Assembly: GCA_002291855.1 (NCBI GenBank)
Contig: DBAW01000058.1
Coordinates: 1-26,091, forward strand
DNA length: 26,091 nt
Direction of reading: 5' to 3'
Origin: Sphingomonas sp. UBA1000
Lineage (GTDB): Bacteria > Pseudomonadota > Alphaproteobacteria > Sphingomonadales > Sphingomonadaceae
Below are positions 1 through 10,667 of the stretch, in pieces; position 1 is the stretch's first letter; each line of letters starts with the position of its first letter. Below the pieces are notes generated by a model. It made no database searches and was not told the origin of the DNA. It was given only the letters and a program-made list of their open reading frames with translations. Made by a program: the position numbers and the translations under genes.

Positions 1-425
1 TTGAGGAATTTGCCCGGAATATAGACGACCTGACGGATCAGGCCCGCCACCGGCGCGCGGTTGATGTGGACATCGAACACGCTCATGAAAATCGACACGC
101 GCATCATCGGCGCATCGCCCAGCCCGTCCGACCCGGCCAGCTCGCGCGGCGGCGGCACCTGCTGAATGAGGGTGATCAGCCCGTCGGCCGGCGCGATCAC
201 CAGCTCCTCGCCCTGCGGCACGCTGCGCACGGGATCGCGGAAAAAGGCCGCGACCCAGATGGTGATGCCGGCCATCGGCCAGGCGAGCGTTTCCCATGCC
301 ATCAGCGCAAAGCCCAGCGTGATGAGCGCGGCGATCAGGACGAACTTGCGCCCTTCGGGATGGACGGCGGGAAAGCGCCACTTCACGGGCGGGGTGCCGG
401 CGGACGGGGTATCGAGAGAAGCCAT
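1..425 (-). CDS. psd: Phosphatidylserine decarboxylase, N-terminal part (gene runs off the left edge)
   Basis: Converts phosphatidylserine to phosphatidylethanolamine at the inner membrane. I translated the minus strand from the ATG at 423-425 and the frame stays open to base 1 (141 codons). A hydrophobic segment at about residues 27-60 is followed by FFRDPVR, then APADG, then FMSVFDVHINRAP. These are hallmark strings of the Psd family, and FFRDP and APADG are especially typical of the short alphaproteobacterial form. The C-terminal half with the LGSS-type self-cleavage site that makes the pyruvoyl cofactor lies outside the window, so activity cannot be judged. A TTGAGA-N17-TAGACG promoter ends only 7 bases before the start codon, which suggests a leaderless mRNA. 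Psd is often followed by pssA in alphaproteobacteria; the flanking gene cannot be seen here. Confidence 0.9.
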   Translation of the reverse strand, partial: MASLDTPSAGTPPVKWRFPAVHPEGRKFVLIAALITLGFALMAWETLAWPMAGITIWVAAFFRDPVRSVPQGEELVIAPADGLITLIQQVPPPRELAGSDGLGDAPMMRVSIFMSVFDVHINRAPVAGLIRQVVYIPGKFL

Positions 426-432
426 GCCCCAG

Positions 433-461
433 CGTCTAGGCCGGTCGGCGCGCAATCTCAA
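433..461 (-). promoter_or_regulatory. Candidate sigma-70 promoter of psd
   Basis: On the minus strand TTGAGA (461-456) is separated by exactly 17 bases from TAGACG (438-433). Transcription would start near 426, next to the ATG at 425. Seen by eye only; no start site is known. Confidence 0.4.
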
Positions 462-531
462 CGCCGGATGGCGTCGCGGGGAGGCGCTGGGCCGGGAGGC
501 GCTGGCGGCCAGCCCCCTCGCCATCCCCCTG

Positions 532-560
532 TTGATCGCGCGGCGCGGCTTGCCTAAGGG
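532..560 (+). promoter_or_regulatory. Candidate sigma-70 promoter of icd
   Basis: TTGATC (532-537), a 17-base spacer, then TAAGGG (555-560), about 30 bases before the icd start. The string GGCTTGCCTAAGG around the -10 resembles GGCTTGCTAGGAG before acnA. Confidence 0.4.
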
Positions 561-591
561 CGGGGCAAACGAAACCACAGGATGATTGCCG

Positions 592-1812
592 ATGGCCAAG
601 ATCAAGGTGAAAACGCCCGTTGTCGAACTCGATGGCGACGAGATGACCCGCATCATCTGGGCGTGGATCCGTGAACGGCTGATCCTGCCCTATCTCGATA
701 TCGACCTCGAATATTACGACCTGGGCATCGAGAAGCGCGACGAGACGGACGACAAGATCACCGTCGAATCCGCCCGCGCGATCAAGAAGTACGGCGTCGG
801 CGTGAAGTGCGCGACCATCACCCCCGACGAGGCGCGGGTGAAGGAGTTCGGCCTCAAGAAGATGTGGAAGTCGCCCAACGGGACGATTCGCAACATTCTG
901 GGCGGCGTCGTGTTCCGCGAGCCGATCGTGATCAAGAACGTCCCGCGGCTGGTGCCGGGCTGGACCGATCCCATCGTTGTCGGCCGCCACGCGTTCGGCG
1001 ACCAGTATCGCGCGACCGATTTCCGCGTCCCCGGCCCCGGCAAGCTGCGGCTGGTGTTCGAGGGCGAGGACGGCCAGACGATCGACGAGGAGGTGTTCCA
1101 GTTCCCGTCCTCGGGCGTCGCGATGGCGATGTACAATCTGGACGACTCGATCCGCGATTTCGCCCGCGCGTCGCTCAACTACGGCATCCTGCGCGAATGG
1201 CCGGTCTATCTGTCGACCAAGAACACGATCATGAAGGCCTATGACGGGCGCTTCAAGGATATCTTCCACGAAGTTTACGAGAACGAATTCAAGGCTCAGT
1301 TCGAGAAGCTTGGCATCGTTTACGAGCATCGCCTGATCGACGACATGGTTGCCTCCGCGCTCAAGTGGAGCGGCAAGTTCGTTTGGGCCTGCAAGAATTA
1401 CGATGGCGACGTTCAGTCGGATTCGGTCGCCCAGGGCTTTGGCTCGCTCGGGCTGATGACTTCGGTGCTGCTGTCGCCCGACGGCAAGACCGTGGAGGCC
1501 GAGGCCGCGCACGGCACCGTCACCCGGCATTACCGGATGCACCAGCAGGGCAAGGCGACTTCGACCAACCCGATCGCGTCGATCTTCGCCTGGACCGGCG
1601 GCCTCAAATATCGCGGCCGGTTCGACGGCACGCCCGATGTGACGCGTTTTGCCGAAACGCTTGAACGGGTGTGCATCGAGACGGTCGAAAGCGGTCAGAT
1701 GACCAAGGACCTCGCGATCCTGATCGGCCCGGACCAGCCCTGGATGACCACCGAGCAGTTCTTCGAGGCGATCCGCGCCAATCTGGAAAAGGCGATGGCG
1801 AACTGGGCCTGA
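592..1812 (+). CDS. icd: NADP-dependent isocitrate dehydrogenase
   Basis: Oxidatively decarboxylates isocitrate to 2-oxoglutarate in the TCA cycle, cytoplasmic homodimer. The 406-residue protein belongs to the eukaryote-like (type II) NADP-IDH group common in alphaproteobacteria. SPNGTIRNILGG and GRHAFGDQYRATDF are intact. With the ATG at 592 the substrate-binding residues fall at S94, R100 and R132, the same numbers as in human IDH1. This supports 592 over the in-frame TTG at 586. An AGGA at 579-582 precedes the ATG with suitable spacing. The gene is divergent from psd and monocistronic as far as I can see; the antiporter gene follows after 64 bases. Length is as expected for the family and nothing is missing. 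Confidence 0.97.
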   Translation: MAKIKVKTPVVELDGDEMTRIIWAWIRERLILPYLDIDLEYYDLGIEKRDETDDKITVESARAIKKYGVGVKCATITPDEARVKEFGLKKMWKSPNGTIRNILGGVVFREPIVIKNVPRLVPGWTDPIVVGRHAFGDQYRATDFRVPGPGKLRLVFEGEDGQTIDEEVFQFPSSGVAMAMYNLDDSIRDFARASLNYGILREWPVYLSTKNTIMKAYDGRFKDIFHEVYENEFKAQFEKLGIVYEHRLIDDMVASALKWSGKFVWACKNYDGDVQSDSVAQGFGSLGLMTSVLLSPDGKTVEAEAAHGTVTRHYRMHQQGKATSTNPIASIFAWTGGLKYRGRFDGTPDVTRFAETLERVCIETVESGQMTKDLAILIGPDQPWMTTEQFFEAIRANLEKAMANWA

Positions 1813-1876
1813 CCCGATTTCAGCCTTGGCGCGCCGGGGGGTGATTTCGCCGTCACTTCCCGGCTAAGCTGCCGCC

Positions 1877-3706
1877 ATGGCGATCAATCTGGCGAGCAGC
1901 GGCTTTTCCGATGCACTTGTGATCCTGGGCGCGGCGGGGCTTGTTATCCCCGCCTTCGCCCGGTTCCGCATCAACCCGGTGATCGGGTTCATCCTTGTCG
2001 GCGCGCTGGTCGGCCCGTTCGGCCTTGGCCAGCTCGTCGCCAGCCATGCCTGGCTCTATTATTTTACCATCTCCGAGCCTGAGGCGATCGAGCCTTTTGC
2101 CGAGTTCGGGGTCATCCTGCTGCTGTTTTCCATCGGGCTGGAACTTTCGTTCCGGCGCCTGTGGGGGATGCGCGCGCTGGTGTTCGGCGTCGGCGTGGCG
2201 GAGCTGTTCGGGTCGGGCGCGCTGATCGGCACCGGGCTGTGGCTGATCGGGATGCAGCCGGCCGCCGCCTTCGGGCTTGGCGTGGCGCTCGCGCTGTCGT
2301 CGACCGCGCTCGTGCTGCCGATGGTCGGCACCAAAAGCGCGATTGGCCGACCCGCTTTTGCGATGCTGCTGCTTGAGGATGTGGCGCTGGTGCCGATCAT
2401 CTTCGTGCTGAGCGCGATCGGCTCGCGCGCGGGCGATGCGATGTCGGACCTGGCGCAGACACTGGCGCTGGGCAGTGCTGCGATCCTTGCCCTTGTCGTG
2501 GGCGGCCGGGTGGTGCTGCCGCGCATGTTCGCCCAGGCCGCGCGCACCAAAAGTCCCGAGCTGTTCCTGGCAGCCAGCCTGCTGGTCGTGATCGCCGCGA
2601 GCCTTGCGACCAGCGCCGCCGGCCTGTCGCCCATCGTCGGCGCGCTGATCGCCGGGCTGATCATCGCCGAGACCGAATATCGCGGCGAAGTCGAATCGAT
2701 CACGGCACCGTTCAAGGGGCTGGCGCTGGGCGTGTTCCTGATCACCGTGGGTATGAGCCTGGATCCCGCCGCCTTGATCGCCAGCTGGCCGGAACTCACG
2801 CTGGCGCTGATCAGCGTGATGCTGGTCAAGGCCCTGATGACCGGGGTGCTGCTGCGGCTTGCCGCAATCAATCGCGGCGCGGCGGTCCAGACTGCGGTGC
2901 TGATGGCTTCGCCATCGGAGACGACGCTGATCGTGCTCGCCGCGGCATCGCAGGCGGGCCTGATCGCCGCCGGCGATGCCGCTTTCTGGCAGACCGTCAC
3001 CGCGCTGGGGCTGACGCTTACCCCGCTGCTCGCCCGGCTCGGTCGCGATCTTGGCCGCCGGATCGAGCGGCTGGCGGACATGGACATCGGCGACGACAGC
3101 CCCGGCGGCACGGTGATCATCGGATTCGGCCGGGTCGGCCAGATGGTGGCCGACATGCTGAAAGTGCATGGCAAGCCGTTCGTGGCGGTGGAATCGGATA
3201 TCGACACCGTCGCCGCTGCGAGGCGGGAGGGCTATCCGGTGCTGTTCGGCGATGCCAGCCGGCCCGACATGGTCGACCGGCTGCGCCTCGGCCATGCCCA
3301 GGCGCTGATCCTGACGATGGACGATCCGGTGCTGAGCGTGCAGCTGACGCGGCGGGTGCGCGGCTGGGTGCCGGGGCTGACCATCGTCGCGCGCGCCCGC
3401 GACGCCGATCATGCCGCCGAACTCTACAAGGCCGGGGCGACCGATGCGGTGCCTGAAACGCTCGAAAGCTCGCTCCAGCTGTCGGAGGCGGTGCTTGTCG
3501 ATCTCGGGGTCGCGGTCGGCCCGGTCATCGCCTCGATCCACGAGAAGCGCGACGAGCTGCGCCGGCAGATCAAGCAGGCAGGCCAGCTGGAGCGCGAGCC
3601 GCGCATGGCGCGCACTCGGCTTCAGGACCTGAACGAGAAAAAAAGTGACGCAGCGGGCCGGACGGATATTCCGTCCGGCCCGGCGCTGGATCAGGCGAGC
3701 GTGTAG
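1877..3706 (+). CDS. CPA2-family cation:proton antiporter with RCK/TrkA-N domain (Kef/YbaL-type)
   Basis: A 609-residue inner-membrane protein predicted to exchange K+ or Na+ for protons. The first about 390 residues are a run of hydrophobic helices (Na/H exchanger fold, with GFILVGALVGPFGLG and the long LALSSTALVLPM helix). A Rossmann-type regulatory domain begins at GFGRVG (residues 416-421) and contains the acidic VAVESDID end of strand 2, as in TrkA-N/RCK domains that bind NAD(H) or other nucleotides. The architecture and length match KefB/KefC/YbaL proteins; ion specificity cannot be read from the sequence. No good Shine-Dalgarno sequence precedes the ATG. The last 16 bases overlap the 3' end of the convergent PEPxxWA-CTERM gene, and the terminator of that gene is embedded in this reading frame. 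Confidence 0.9.
   Translation: MAINLASSGFSDALVILGAAGLVIPAFARFRINPVIGFILVGALVGPFGLGQLVASHAWLYYFTISEPEAIEPFAEFGVILLLFSIGLELSFRRLWGMRALVFGVGVAELFGSGALIGTGLWLIGMQPAAAFGLGVALALSSTALVLPMVGTKSAIGRPAFAMLLLEDVALVPIIFVLSAIGSRAGDAMSDLAQTLALGSAAILALVVGGRVVLPRMFAQAARTKSPELFLAASLLVVIAASLATSAAGLSPIVGALIAGLIIAETEYRGEVESITAPFKGLALGVFLITVGMSLDPAALIASWPELTLALISVMLVKALMTGVLLRLAAINRGAAVQTAVLMASPSETTLIVLAAASQAGLIAAGDAAFWQTVTALGLTLTPLLARLGRDLGRRIERLADMDIGDDSPGGTVIIGFGRVGQMVADMLKVHGKPFVAVESDIDTVAAARREGYPVLFGDASRPDMVDRLRLGHAQALILTMDDPVLSVQLTRRVRGWVPGLTIVARARDADHAAELYKAGATDAVPETLESSLQLSEAVLVDLGVAVGPVIASIHEKRDELRRQIKQAGQLEREPRMARTRLQDLNEKKSDAAGRTDIPSGPALDQASV
3638..3682 (-). terminator. Rho-independent terminator of the PEPxxWA-CTERM gene, inside the antiporter CDS
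   Basis: A perfect 13-bp stem (3654-3666 with 3670-3682, core GGGCCGGACGGA) closes on a TAT loop. Read on the minus strand it is followed nine bases later by T7 (3644-3638). It lies 9 bases past the stop codon of the minus-strand gene and within the last codons of the plus-strand antiporter gene. Confidence 0.8.
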
Positions 3707-4260
3707 GCGACGCGGCGGCGGCGCAGGCCATAGCCGGCGGCACCGAACCCGATCACCATCATCGCCCAGGTCGCCGGTTCCGGCACTTCGGCGATGGTGA
3801 TGCGGTAATTGTCGAACGGCCGCGGGCCGCTGTTCTGCGCGGTCGTCGAGATGTCGAACGTGCCGAGGCGGAAAACCGGCAGGTTCTGGCTGCGCGGCAG
3901 CGACGAGTTGAAGCTGGTGTTGGTGATCAGCGTGGTGTTGATCACGCGGAAATTGCCGAAAGGCAGCGCGCCCAGCATCAGCCCGCCCTGCTGCCGGCTG
4001 GTGAACACCGTCAGCCCGGTCGACAGCGTGCCGTTGCCAACGCCCGGCACGTCGCGATAGGTCACCTGGATCCCCGAGGTGTAGCGCACGCTGTCCGCCA
4101 GCACGATGTCCGGCGCGCGCGTGGTGTCGAGCGTGAAGCTGAAATCGCCGCGATCGTCGCCCCCGACATTGGTGATCGTGAAGATCAGCGTGGCGGCATC
4201 GGCCGGCGCCGCGGCAGCAATCGCAATGGCCGCGGTGGCGGCCAGAAACAGTTTCTTCAT
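3691..4260 (-). CDS. PEPxxWA-CTERM sorting-domain surface protein
   Basis: A 189-residue exported protein of unknown role. Residues 1-22 form a signal peptide (MKKLFLAATAAIAIA, cleavage near ADAA). The middle is a beta-rich region with no recognised domain. The C-terminus is the full tripartite sorting signal: VPEPATWAMM, a hydrophobic segment (VIGFGAAGYG) and a basic tail (LRRRR). This is the PEPxxWA variant typical of sphingomonads, processed in known systems by an exosortase/archaeosortase-like enzyme and often linked to exopolysaccharide; no exosortase gene is in this window. It is transcribed away from acnA and ends in a strong hairpin terminator shared with the antiporter 3' end. Confidence 0.88.
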   Translation of the reverse strand: MKKLFLAATAAIAIAAAAPADAATLIFTITNVGGDDRGDFSFTLDTTRAPDIVLADSVRYTSGIQVTYRDVPGVGNGTLSTGLTVFTSRQQGGLMLGALPFGNFRVINTTLITNTSFNSSLPRSQNLPVFRLGTFDISTTAQNSGPRPFDNYRITIAEVPEPATWAMMVIGFGAAGYGLRRRRVAYTLA

Positions 4261-4367
4261 CCTATATTACCCCTTTGCGCGATGACGTGGCAGGCGGCCA
4301 TGCCGACCGGTCAGGCACGAGCGGGTAGTTAACACAGGCTTCAGATATGTGACAAAGGCGTGATTGG

Positions 4368-4387
4368 CGGCCGGTTTTGCCCGGCCG
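4368..4387. other. Hairpin in the PEPxxWA/acnA divergent intergenic region
   Basis: CGGCCGG (4368-4374) pairs with CCGGCCG (4381-4387) around the loop TTTTGC. It lies in the 244-base region between the divergent starts; no function can be assigned. TTAA-N7-TTCA at 4329-4343, one base off the CtrA consensus TTAA-N7-TTAA, is nearby and may be chance. Confidence 0.3.
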
Positions 4388-4412
4388 TGCCGCAATGGCA
4401 CATTTCGCGCCC

Positions 4413-4441
4413 TTTTCGAGCTTGACCGGGCTTGCTAGGAG
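4413..4441 (+). promoter_or_regulatory. Candidate acnA promoter
   Basis: TTTTCG (4413-4418), a 17-base spacer, TAGGAG (4436-4441). The -35 is poor, but the -10 region GGCTTGCTAGGAG resembles that of icd. An alternative reading uses TTGACC (4422-4427) as -35 with CGGGAT (4445-4450) as a weak -10. Confidence 0.3.
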
Positions 4442-4504
4442 CGCCGGGATTTTCAGCGAAACGCGGCCAGGACCACTGGCCCCAGACAAAAGAGGACACG
4501 CCCC

Positions 4505-7164
<2,660 letters not shown>

Positions 7165-7165
<1 letters not shown>

Positions 7166-7632
7166 TGATGCTGGCCGGACTGGCCATGGCGGCGGCAGCG
7201 GCAAATGCGCCGCTGCCTGCCACTCTGGCTGCTCCGCTGCTTGATCCGGCCAACCCGTTTTCCTGCCTGCTGCGCGCCGATGGCGGGCGGGCGGTGATCG
7301 CTGCATCGGCGGAGGCGCTGATCGCGCTGCCGCCGGCGGCGACCGCGCCGGGCCAGGCGCTCGTTATCCCGCGTCGGGCGGTGGCACGGATCGAGGATCT
7401 GCCCGAACCGGTGCGCATGGCGCTCTACCGCGCGGCGGAGGCGACCGGCCGGGCACAGCAGGCGGCATTCGGTGCCACCGGCTTTACCGTCGTTGCGGCG
7501 GTGGCCGGCACTGGCCCGGGCCGCAGCTTTCCCGCCCATCTGCACATCGTCCCCCGTTATGACGGGGCCGGCCCTGCCGATGCGCAGGGCCATGCCGGCG
7601 CGCAGCGGCTGAAGGCATCGCTCGGCTGGTGA
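7165..7632 (+). CDS. HIT-like protein with a degenerate histidine triad
   Basis: A 155-residue protein. The C-terminal part reads SFPAHLHIVPRYDG, close to the PHVHLHIIPRY end of HIT-family nucleotide hydrolases and transferases. The canonical triad H-x-H-x-H is reduced here to H-L-H, with one residue and the first histidine missing. The N-terminus has a Met-rich hydrophobic, Ala-rich stretch that could be a weak signal peptide, which would be unusual for HIT proteins; alternatively translation starts slightly elsewhere. I chose the ATG at 7165 because it overlaps the acnA stop (TGATG); an in-frame GTG lies at 7162. The open frame extends upstream to 7081 but inside acnA. It is followed by a 4-base overlap with the next gene. 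Activity is uncertain. Confidence 0.65.
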
Positions 7633-7892
7633 CGCCGATCTGGGTCGAGATTGCGGGCTGGGGCGGCGCGCTCCTGATCCTTGTTGCTTACGGCCTGCTG
7701 ACCGCGGGGCGGATCGCCGCGGCCAGCCCAGCCTATCAGGCGATGAACCTAGCCGGGGCGGTGGGCTTCATCGTCAACAGCGGCTGGAACGGGGCGATCC
7801 CGTCGGCCGCGCTCAACGTGATCTGGGCGGGGATCGCGCTCGTCGCGCTCATCCGGCTGCGGCGAAGGCCGGGGCCAGCCAGTCGGGAATGA
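7629..7892 (+). CDS. Small membrane protein, CBU_0592-like
   Basis: An 87-residue protein with about three hydrophobic segments (WGGALLILVAYGLL; MNLAGAVGFIVNSGW; ALNVIWAGIALVALIRL) and a basic C-terminus. The GxxLIL(x)AYxL start and the ASPAYQAMNLAGAVGFIVNS centre resemble the CBU_0592 family of small bacterial membrane proteins, whose function is unknown. The start is the GTG at 7629, whose last bases overlap the TGA of the HIT-like gene (GTGA), so it is the third gene of the acnA operon. Its 3' end runs 44 bases into the convergent ygfZ gene. Confidence 0.7.
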   Translation: MTPIWVEIAGWGGALLILVAYGLLTAGRIAAASPAYQAMNLAGAVGFIVNSGWNGAIPSAALNVIWAGIALVALIRLRRRPGPASRE

Positions 7893-8559
7893 AGGCGTCG
7901 TCGCCCGGTGCCTCGACCCGGCGGCGGTCGAACACCGGCCCGTCCGGCCCGTCGACGCGCAGCAGCCGCCGCGATACCTTCTGGCGATAGTTCATCCGGG
8001 CGGTATTCTCCTGCCCGACATAACAGCCCTTGGTGAAGCTGACCCCGTCCAGTTCGGCGGCGTTGGTTTCAAGCCACAAGGTCCGGTCCTGGCCAAGATC
8101 GCCAATCCCTTCCGGCACGCCGAGCGACAGGCGGTGCGCCGCCCAGCGCGCATCCGCACCCGTCTCTGCCGCCTCACCCGTCTCCGCCGGCTCCAGCCAG
8201 CGCCGGCCGAGCGCGGCCAGCCGGGGATCGGCCACGCCCCGCTCGCCATCCGCCGCCCAGTGGACGGCGACGCCCGGATCCATGGCAATGTCGATCCGCC
8301 GCCGCAGCCGGTAGATTGACAGGCGACGCACCAGCGCCTCTGCCGCCGCCGCTTCGCAATCGATCAGAATGTCCGCGCCGTCCGCCCACAGGATGAAATC
8401 GAACAGCGCCTTGCCCTGCGGCGTCAGCAGCCCGGCATAACGCGGCGCATCGGCGGTGACGCGGCGCACATCCTGGGTGACAAGTCCTTGCAGGAAATCG
8501 CGCACCTCATCGCCCGAAAGGCGGATGATCGCGCGGCCGATAAGGGTGGTTTGGGCCAT
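7849..8559 (-). CDS. ygfZ: YgfZ/GcvT-type folate-binding protein, Fe-S cluster assembly/repair
   Basis: A 236-residue cytoplasmic protein related to the aminomethyltransferase GcvT. YgfZ proteins bind tetrahydrofolate and support the activity of certain [4Fe-4S] enzymes such as MiaB. The defining motif KGCYVGQE lies at residues 177-184 with the conserved cysteine at C179; the N-terminal FLQGLVTQDV and LLTPQGKALFDF strings are also typical. The ATG at 8559 was preferred over the in-frame GTG at 8565. The start is only 23 bases from the divergent pyrC start. The 3' end overlaps the CBU_0592-like gene. Its closeness to acnA, whose product needs a [4Fe-4S] cluster, may be meaningful but could be accidental. 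Confidence 0.9.
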   Translation of the reverse strand: MAQTTLIGRAIIRLSGDEVRDFLQGLVTQDVRRVTADAPRYAGLLTPQGKALFDFILWADGADILIDCEAAAAEALVRRLSIYRLRRRIDIAMDPGVAVHWAADGERGVADPRLAALGRRWLEPAETGEAAETGADARWAAHRLSLGVPEGIGDLGQDRTLWLETNAAELDGVSFTKGCYVGQENTARMNYRQKVSRRLLRVDGPDGPVFDRRRVEAPGDDAFIPDWLAPAFAAAG

Positions 8560-8582
8560 GCGCACCAGTTAAGGAGACCGAC

Positions 8583-9662
8583 ATGGAAAAGGAAGAGCAT
8601 CGCCCCGCCCCCGCCGGTTCCGCTGCCATCGACCGGCTCACCATCCGCCGGCCCGATGACTGGCATGTCCATCTGCGCGACGGTGACATGCTCGCCTCGG
8701 TCGCGCCTTATACGGCGCGGCAGTTTGCGCGTGCGATCGTGATGCCCAATCTGAAGCCGCCGATTACCACCGTCGCGGCGGCCGCCGCCTATCGCGACCG
8801 CATTCTCGCCGCGCTGCCGCCGGGGACCGATTTTACCCCGCTGATGACCTATTACATGATCAACGACGCCGATCCGGACGAGATTGCCCACGGCTTTGAA
8901 ACCGGCGTGCTGACGGCGTGCAAGCTCTATCCCGCGCATGCGACGACCAACTCGGCCCACGGCGTCACCGATGTCCGCAACATCTATCCGGCGCTGGAGG
9001 CGATGCAGCGCATCGGCATGCCGCTTCTGATCCATGGCGAGGTAACCGACGCCGATATCGACATTTTCGACCGCGAGGCGGCGTTCATCGATTCGGTGCT
9101 GATCGGGCTGGTGCAGGATTTCCCGGCGCTCCGGATCGTGTTCGAACATATCACCACCGCCGATGCGGTCGATTTCGTTGCCGATGGCGGGCCGAACATC
9201 GCCGCCACGATCACGCCCCAGCATCTGATCATCAACCGCAACGCGATGTTCGCGGGCGGCATCCGCCCCCATGCCTATTGCCTGCCGGTCGCCAAGCGCG
9301 AGCGGCACCGGCTGGCGCTGCGCCGGGCGGCGACCTCCGGCTCGCCCAAATATTTCCTCGGCACCGACAGCGCGCCGCACGAAATCCACGCCAAGGAAAG
9401 CAGCTGCGGCTGTGCGGGCATTTTCAACGCCCCCTATGCGCTCGAAAGCTATGCGACGGTGTTTGAAGAGGAAGGCGCGCTCGACCGGCTGGAGGGCTTT
9501 GCCTCCGAACACGGCCCGCGCTTTTACGGTCTGCCGCTCAACGATGGGCGGATCACGCTTGAACGCGCGCCGCAGACGGTGCCGGACAGCGTGCCGGCCG
9601 GCGGCACCCATGTCGTGCCCTTCCATGCCGGCGAAACGCTGCGCTGGCGGTTTGTGGGCTGA
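8583..9662 (+). CDS. pyrC: Dihydroorotase
   Basis: Cyclises carbamoyl-aspartate to dihydroorotate in pyrimidine synthesis. The 359-residue length and DDWHVHLRDG start identify the homodimeric E. coli-type (class II) enzyme. Metal ligands are in place: H28 and H30, the carboxylated lysine at K114 (ACKLYPAHATTNS), histidines in LLIHGEV and FEHITT, and the catalytic aspartate in GTDSAPH. AAGGAG at 8571-8576 lies 6 bases before the ATG. It is divergent from ygfZ, with both promoters squeezed around a 23-base gap or located inside the neighbouring genes, and ends before a strong hairpin shared with the convergent EipA-like gene. Confidence 0.96.
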   Translation: MEKEEHRPAPAGSAAIDRLTIRRPDDWHVHLRDGDMLASVAPYTARQFARAIVMPNLKPPITTVAAAAAYRDRILAALPPGTDFTPLMTYYMINDADPDEIAHGFETGVLTACKLYPAHATTNSAHGVTDVRNIYPALEAMQRIGMPLLIHGEVTDADIDIFDREAAFIDSVLIGLVQDFPALRIVFEHITTADAVDFVADGGPNIAATITPQHLIINRNAMFAGGIRPHAYCLPVAKRERHRLALRRAATSGSPKYFLGTDSAPHEIHAKESSCGCAGIFNAPYALESYATVFEEEGALDRLEGFASEHGPRFYGLPLNDGRITLERAPQTVPDSVPAGGTHVVPFHAGETLRWRFVG

Positions 9663-9675
9663 CGACAGCCTTTAT

Positions 9676-9703
9676 CCGGCGCGCGGTTTCCGTCGCGCGC
9701 CGG
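9676..9703. terminator. Hairpin between convergent pyrC and eipA-like genes
   Basis: A perfect 10-bp stem, CCGGCGCGCG (9676-9685) with CGCGCGCCGG (9694-9703), and an 8-base loop. There is no long T-tract, but on the minus strand the stem is followed by ATAAAGG and it sits in the 56-base gap between two stops. Likely works for both directions. Confidence 0.65.
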
Positions 9704-9718
9704 CCCGGTCAACGCCGC

Positions 9719-10525
9719 TCAGAACGGGAACCAGTTCTGCTTCTCGGTGAACTTCATATAGCCGACATTGGCACCCAGCCGCATGCCGACGCCCAGCCGG
9801 ATCGGGATGAGCACCACATCGCCTGACCGCAGATAGCTGGCGGTGAAGCCGCCGATGAAATAGGCGGTCCCCTGCCCGGCCGGGAAACGCTGATAAAGCT
9901 CCTGGCTGTCGTGCAGATTGTAGACGAGCACGAACGTCCGCCCGGCATCGCCGCCGGCGTCGAAGCCCACCGAAGGCCCGGTCCAGTAAACCGGGCGCTG
10001 CCCCTCGACCGCGTGGAACAGCGTGCCCGAGCCATAACGCAGCCCGACGACCAGCGCGCCGCCCGCCTCGCGCCCGGTGATATAGGCGCTGGGCTCGCCC
10101 TGATCCTTCAACACCTTGCGAATAATATCCGCCAGGCCCTTGGCTCCCTTGCCGAACACCCCTTCGGCAGCGCCGATCAGATCATCCTCGCGATACGCCT
10201 TGACCGCCGGCGACGGCGGCACGGCGGCGGGTGTCGCGGGGGCGCTGCCGCCCGGCTGCGGGGGAGCCGGCTCAGCCGGGATCGATTGACCCGGCCCCGG
10301 CTGGCCCGGCGGGCTGGTGTCGCCATAATAGATCGTCTCGGCCGGCGGTGTTGCGGGGGCCGGGGCCGGCTGGGTGCGGGGCGCGAGATCGGCGTCGATC
10401 GCGCTGTTGGGGTCGATGGTCTTGACCTGCGCCACCCCCGCCACCGGCGCGGCGGCGATGCCCAGCGCCAGCGACGCCATCATCGCCGCCCGGAGGCCGT
10501 GCCGGCCCTGCTGCGTGATCTTCAT
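9719..10525 (-). CDS. EipA-like envelope protein (DUF1134)
   Basis: A 268-residue periplasmic protein. Residues 1 to about 33 are a signal peptide (basic MKITQQGRHGLR, hydrophobic core, cleavage near GVAQ). A long Pro/Ala/Gly-rich linker follows to about residue 110. The rest (DDLIGAAEGVFGKGAKGLADII to the C-terminal NWFPF) matches DUF1134, a small beta-barrel fold. The Brucella member EipA is known to matter for envelope integrity; a similar role is inferred here. The ATG at 10525 gives a normal signal peptide; another in-frame ATG at 10555 would add ten polar residues before it. The linker is longer than I would expect and is low-complexity. It is convergent with pyrC. Confidence 0.82.
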   Translation of the reverse strand: MKITQQGRHGLRAAMMASLALGIAAAPVAGVAQVKTIDPNSAIDADLAPRTQPAPAPATPPAETIYYGDTSPPGQPGPGQSIPAEPAPPQPGGSAPATPAAVPPSPAVKAYREDDLIGAAEGVFGKGAKGLADIIRKVLKDQGEPSAYITGREAGGALVVGLRYGSGTLFHAVEGQRPVYWTGPSVGFDAGGDAGRTFVLVYNLHDSQELYQRFPAGQGTAYFIGGFTASYLRSGDVVLIPIRLGVGMRLGANVGYMKFTEKQNWFPF

Positions 10526-10561
10526 GCCCTGCGTCCCTTTTTCCGTCTCGTGCATATGCCT

Positions 10562-10581
10562 GCCCCGGCTGCTGCCGGGGC
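10562..10581. other. Hairpin upstream of the eipA-like gene
   Basis: GCCCCGGC (10562-10569) and GCCGGGGC (10574-10581) pair perfectly around TGCT. It would lie in the 5' leader of the minus-strand gene. No ligand or function is implied. Confidence 0.3.
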
Positions 10582-10667
10582 GTCCCCAAGGGTTAAGCTA
10601 GCCCAACCTGTCTGAAGGGTGAATATCCCCGCCGCACGCGCCATGCCGAAGTTTGTCACGCCCCCGG

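Noticed and set aside
436..1542. Open frame of 368 codons opposite icd
   Set aside because: Antisense shadow; icd is complete and its residues match the family at known positions.
1853..3541. Open frame of 562 codons opposite the antiporter gene
   Set aside because: Very Arg/Gln/His/Asp-rich antisense translation of a membrane protein gene, with no recognisable fold.
8424..9626. Open frame of 400 codons opposite pyrC
   Set aside because: Shadow of pyrC, whose metal ligands and length are intact.
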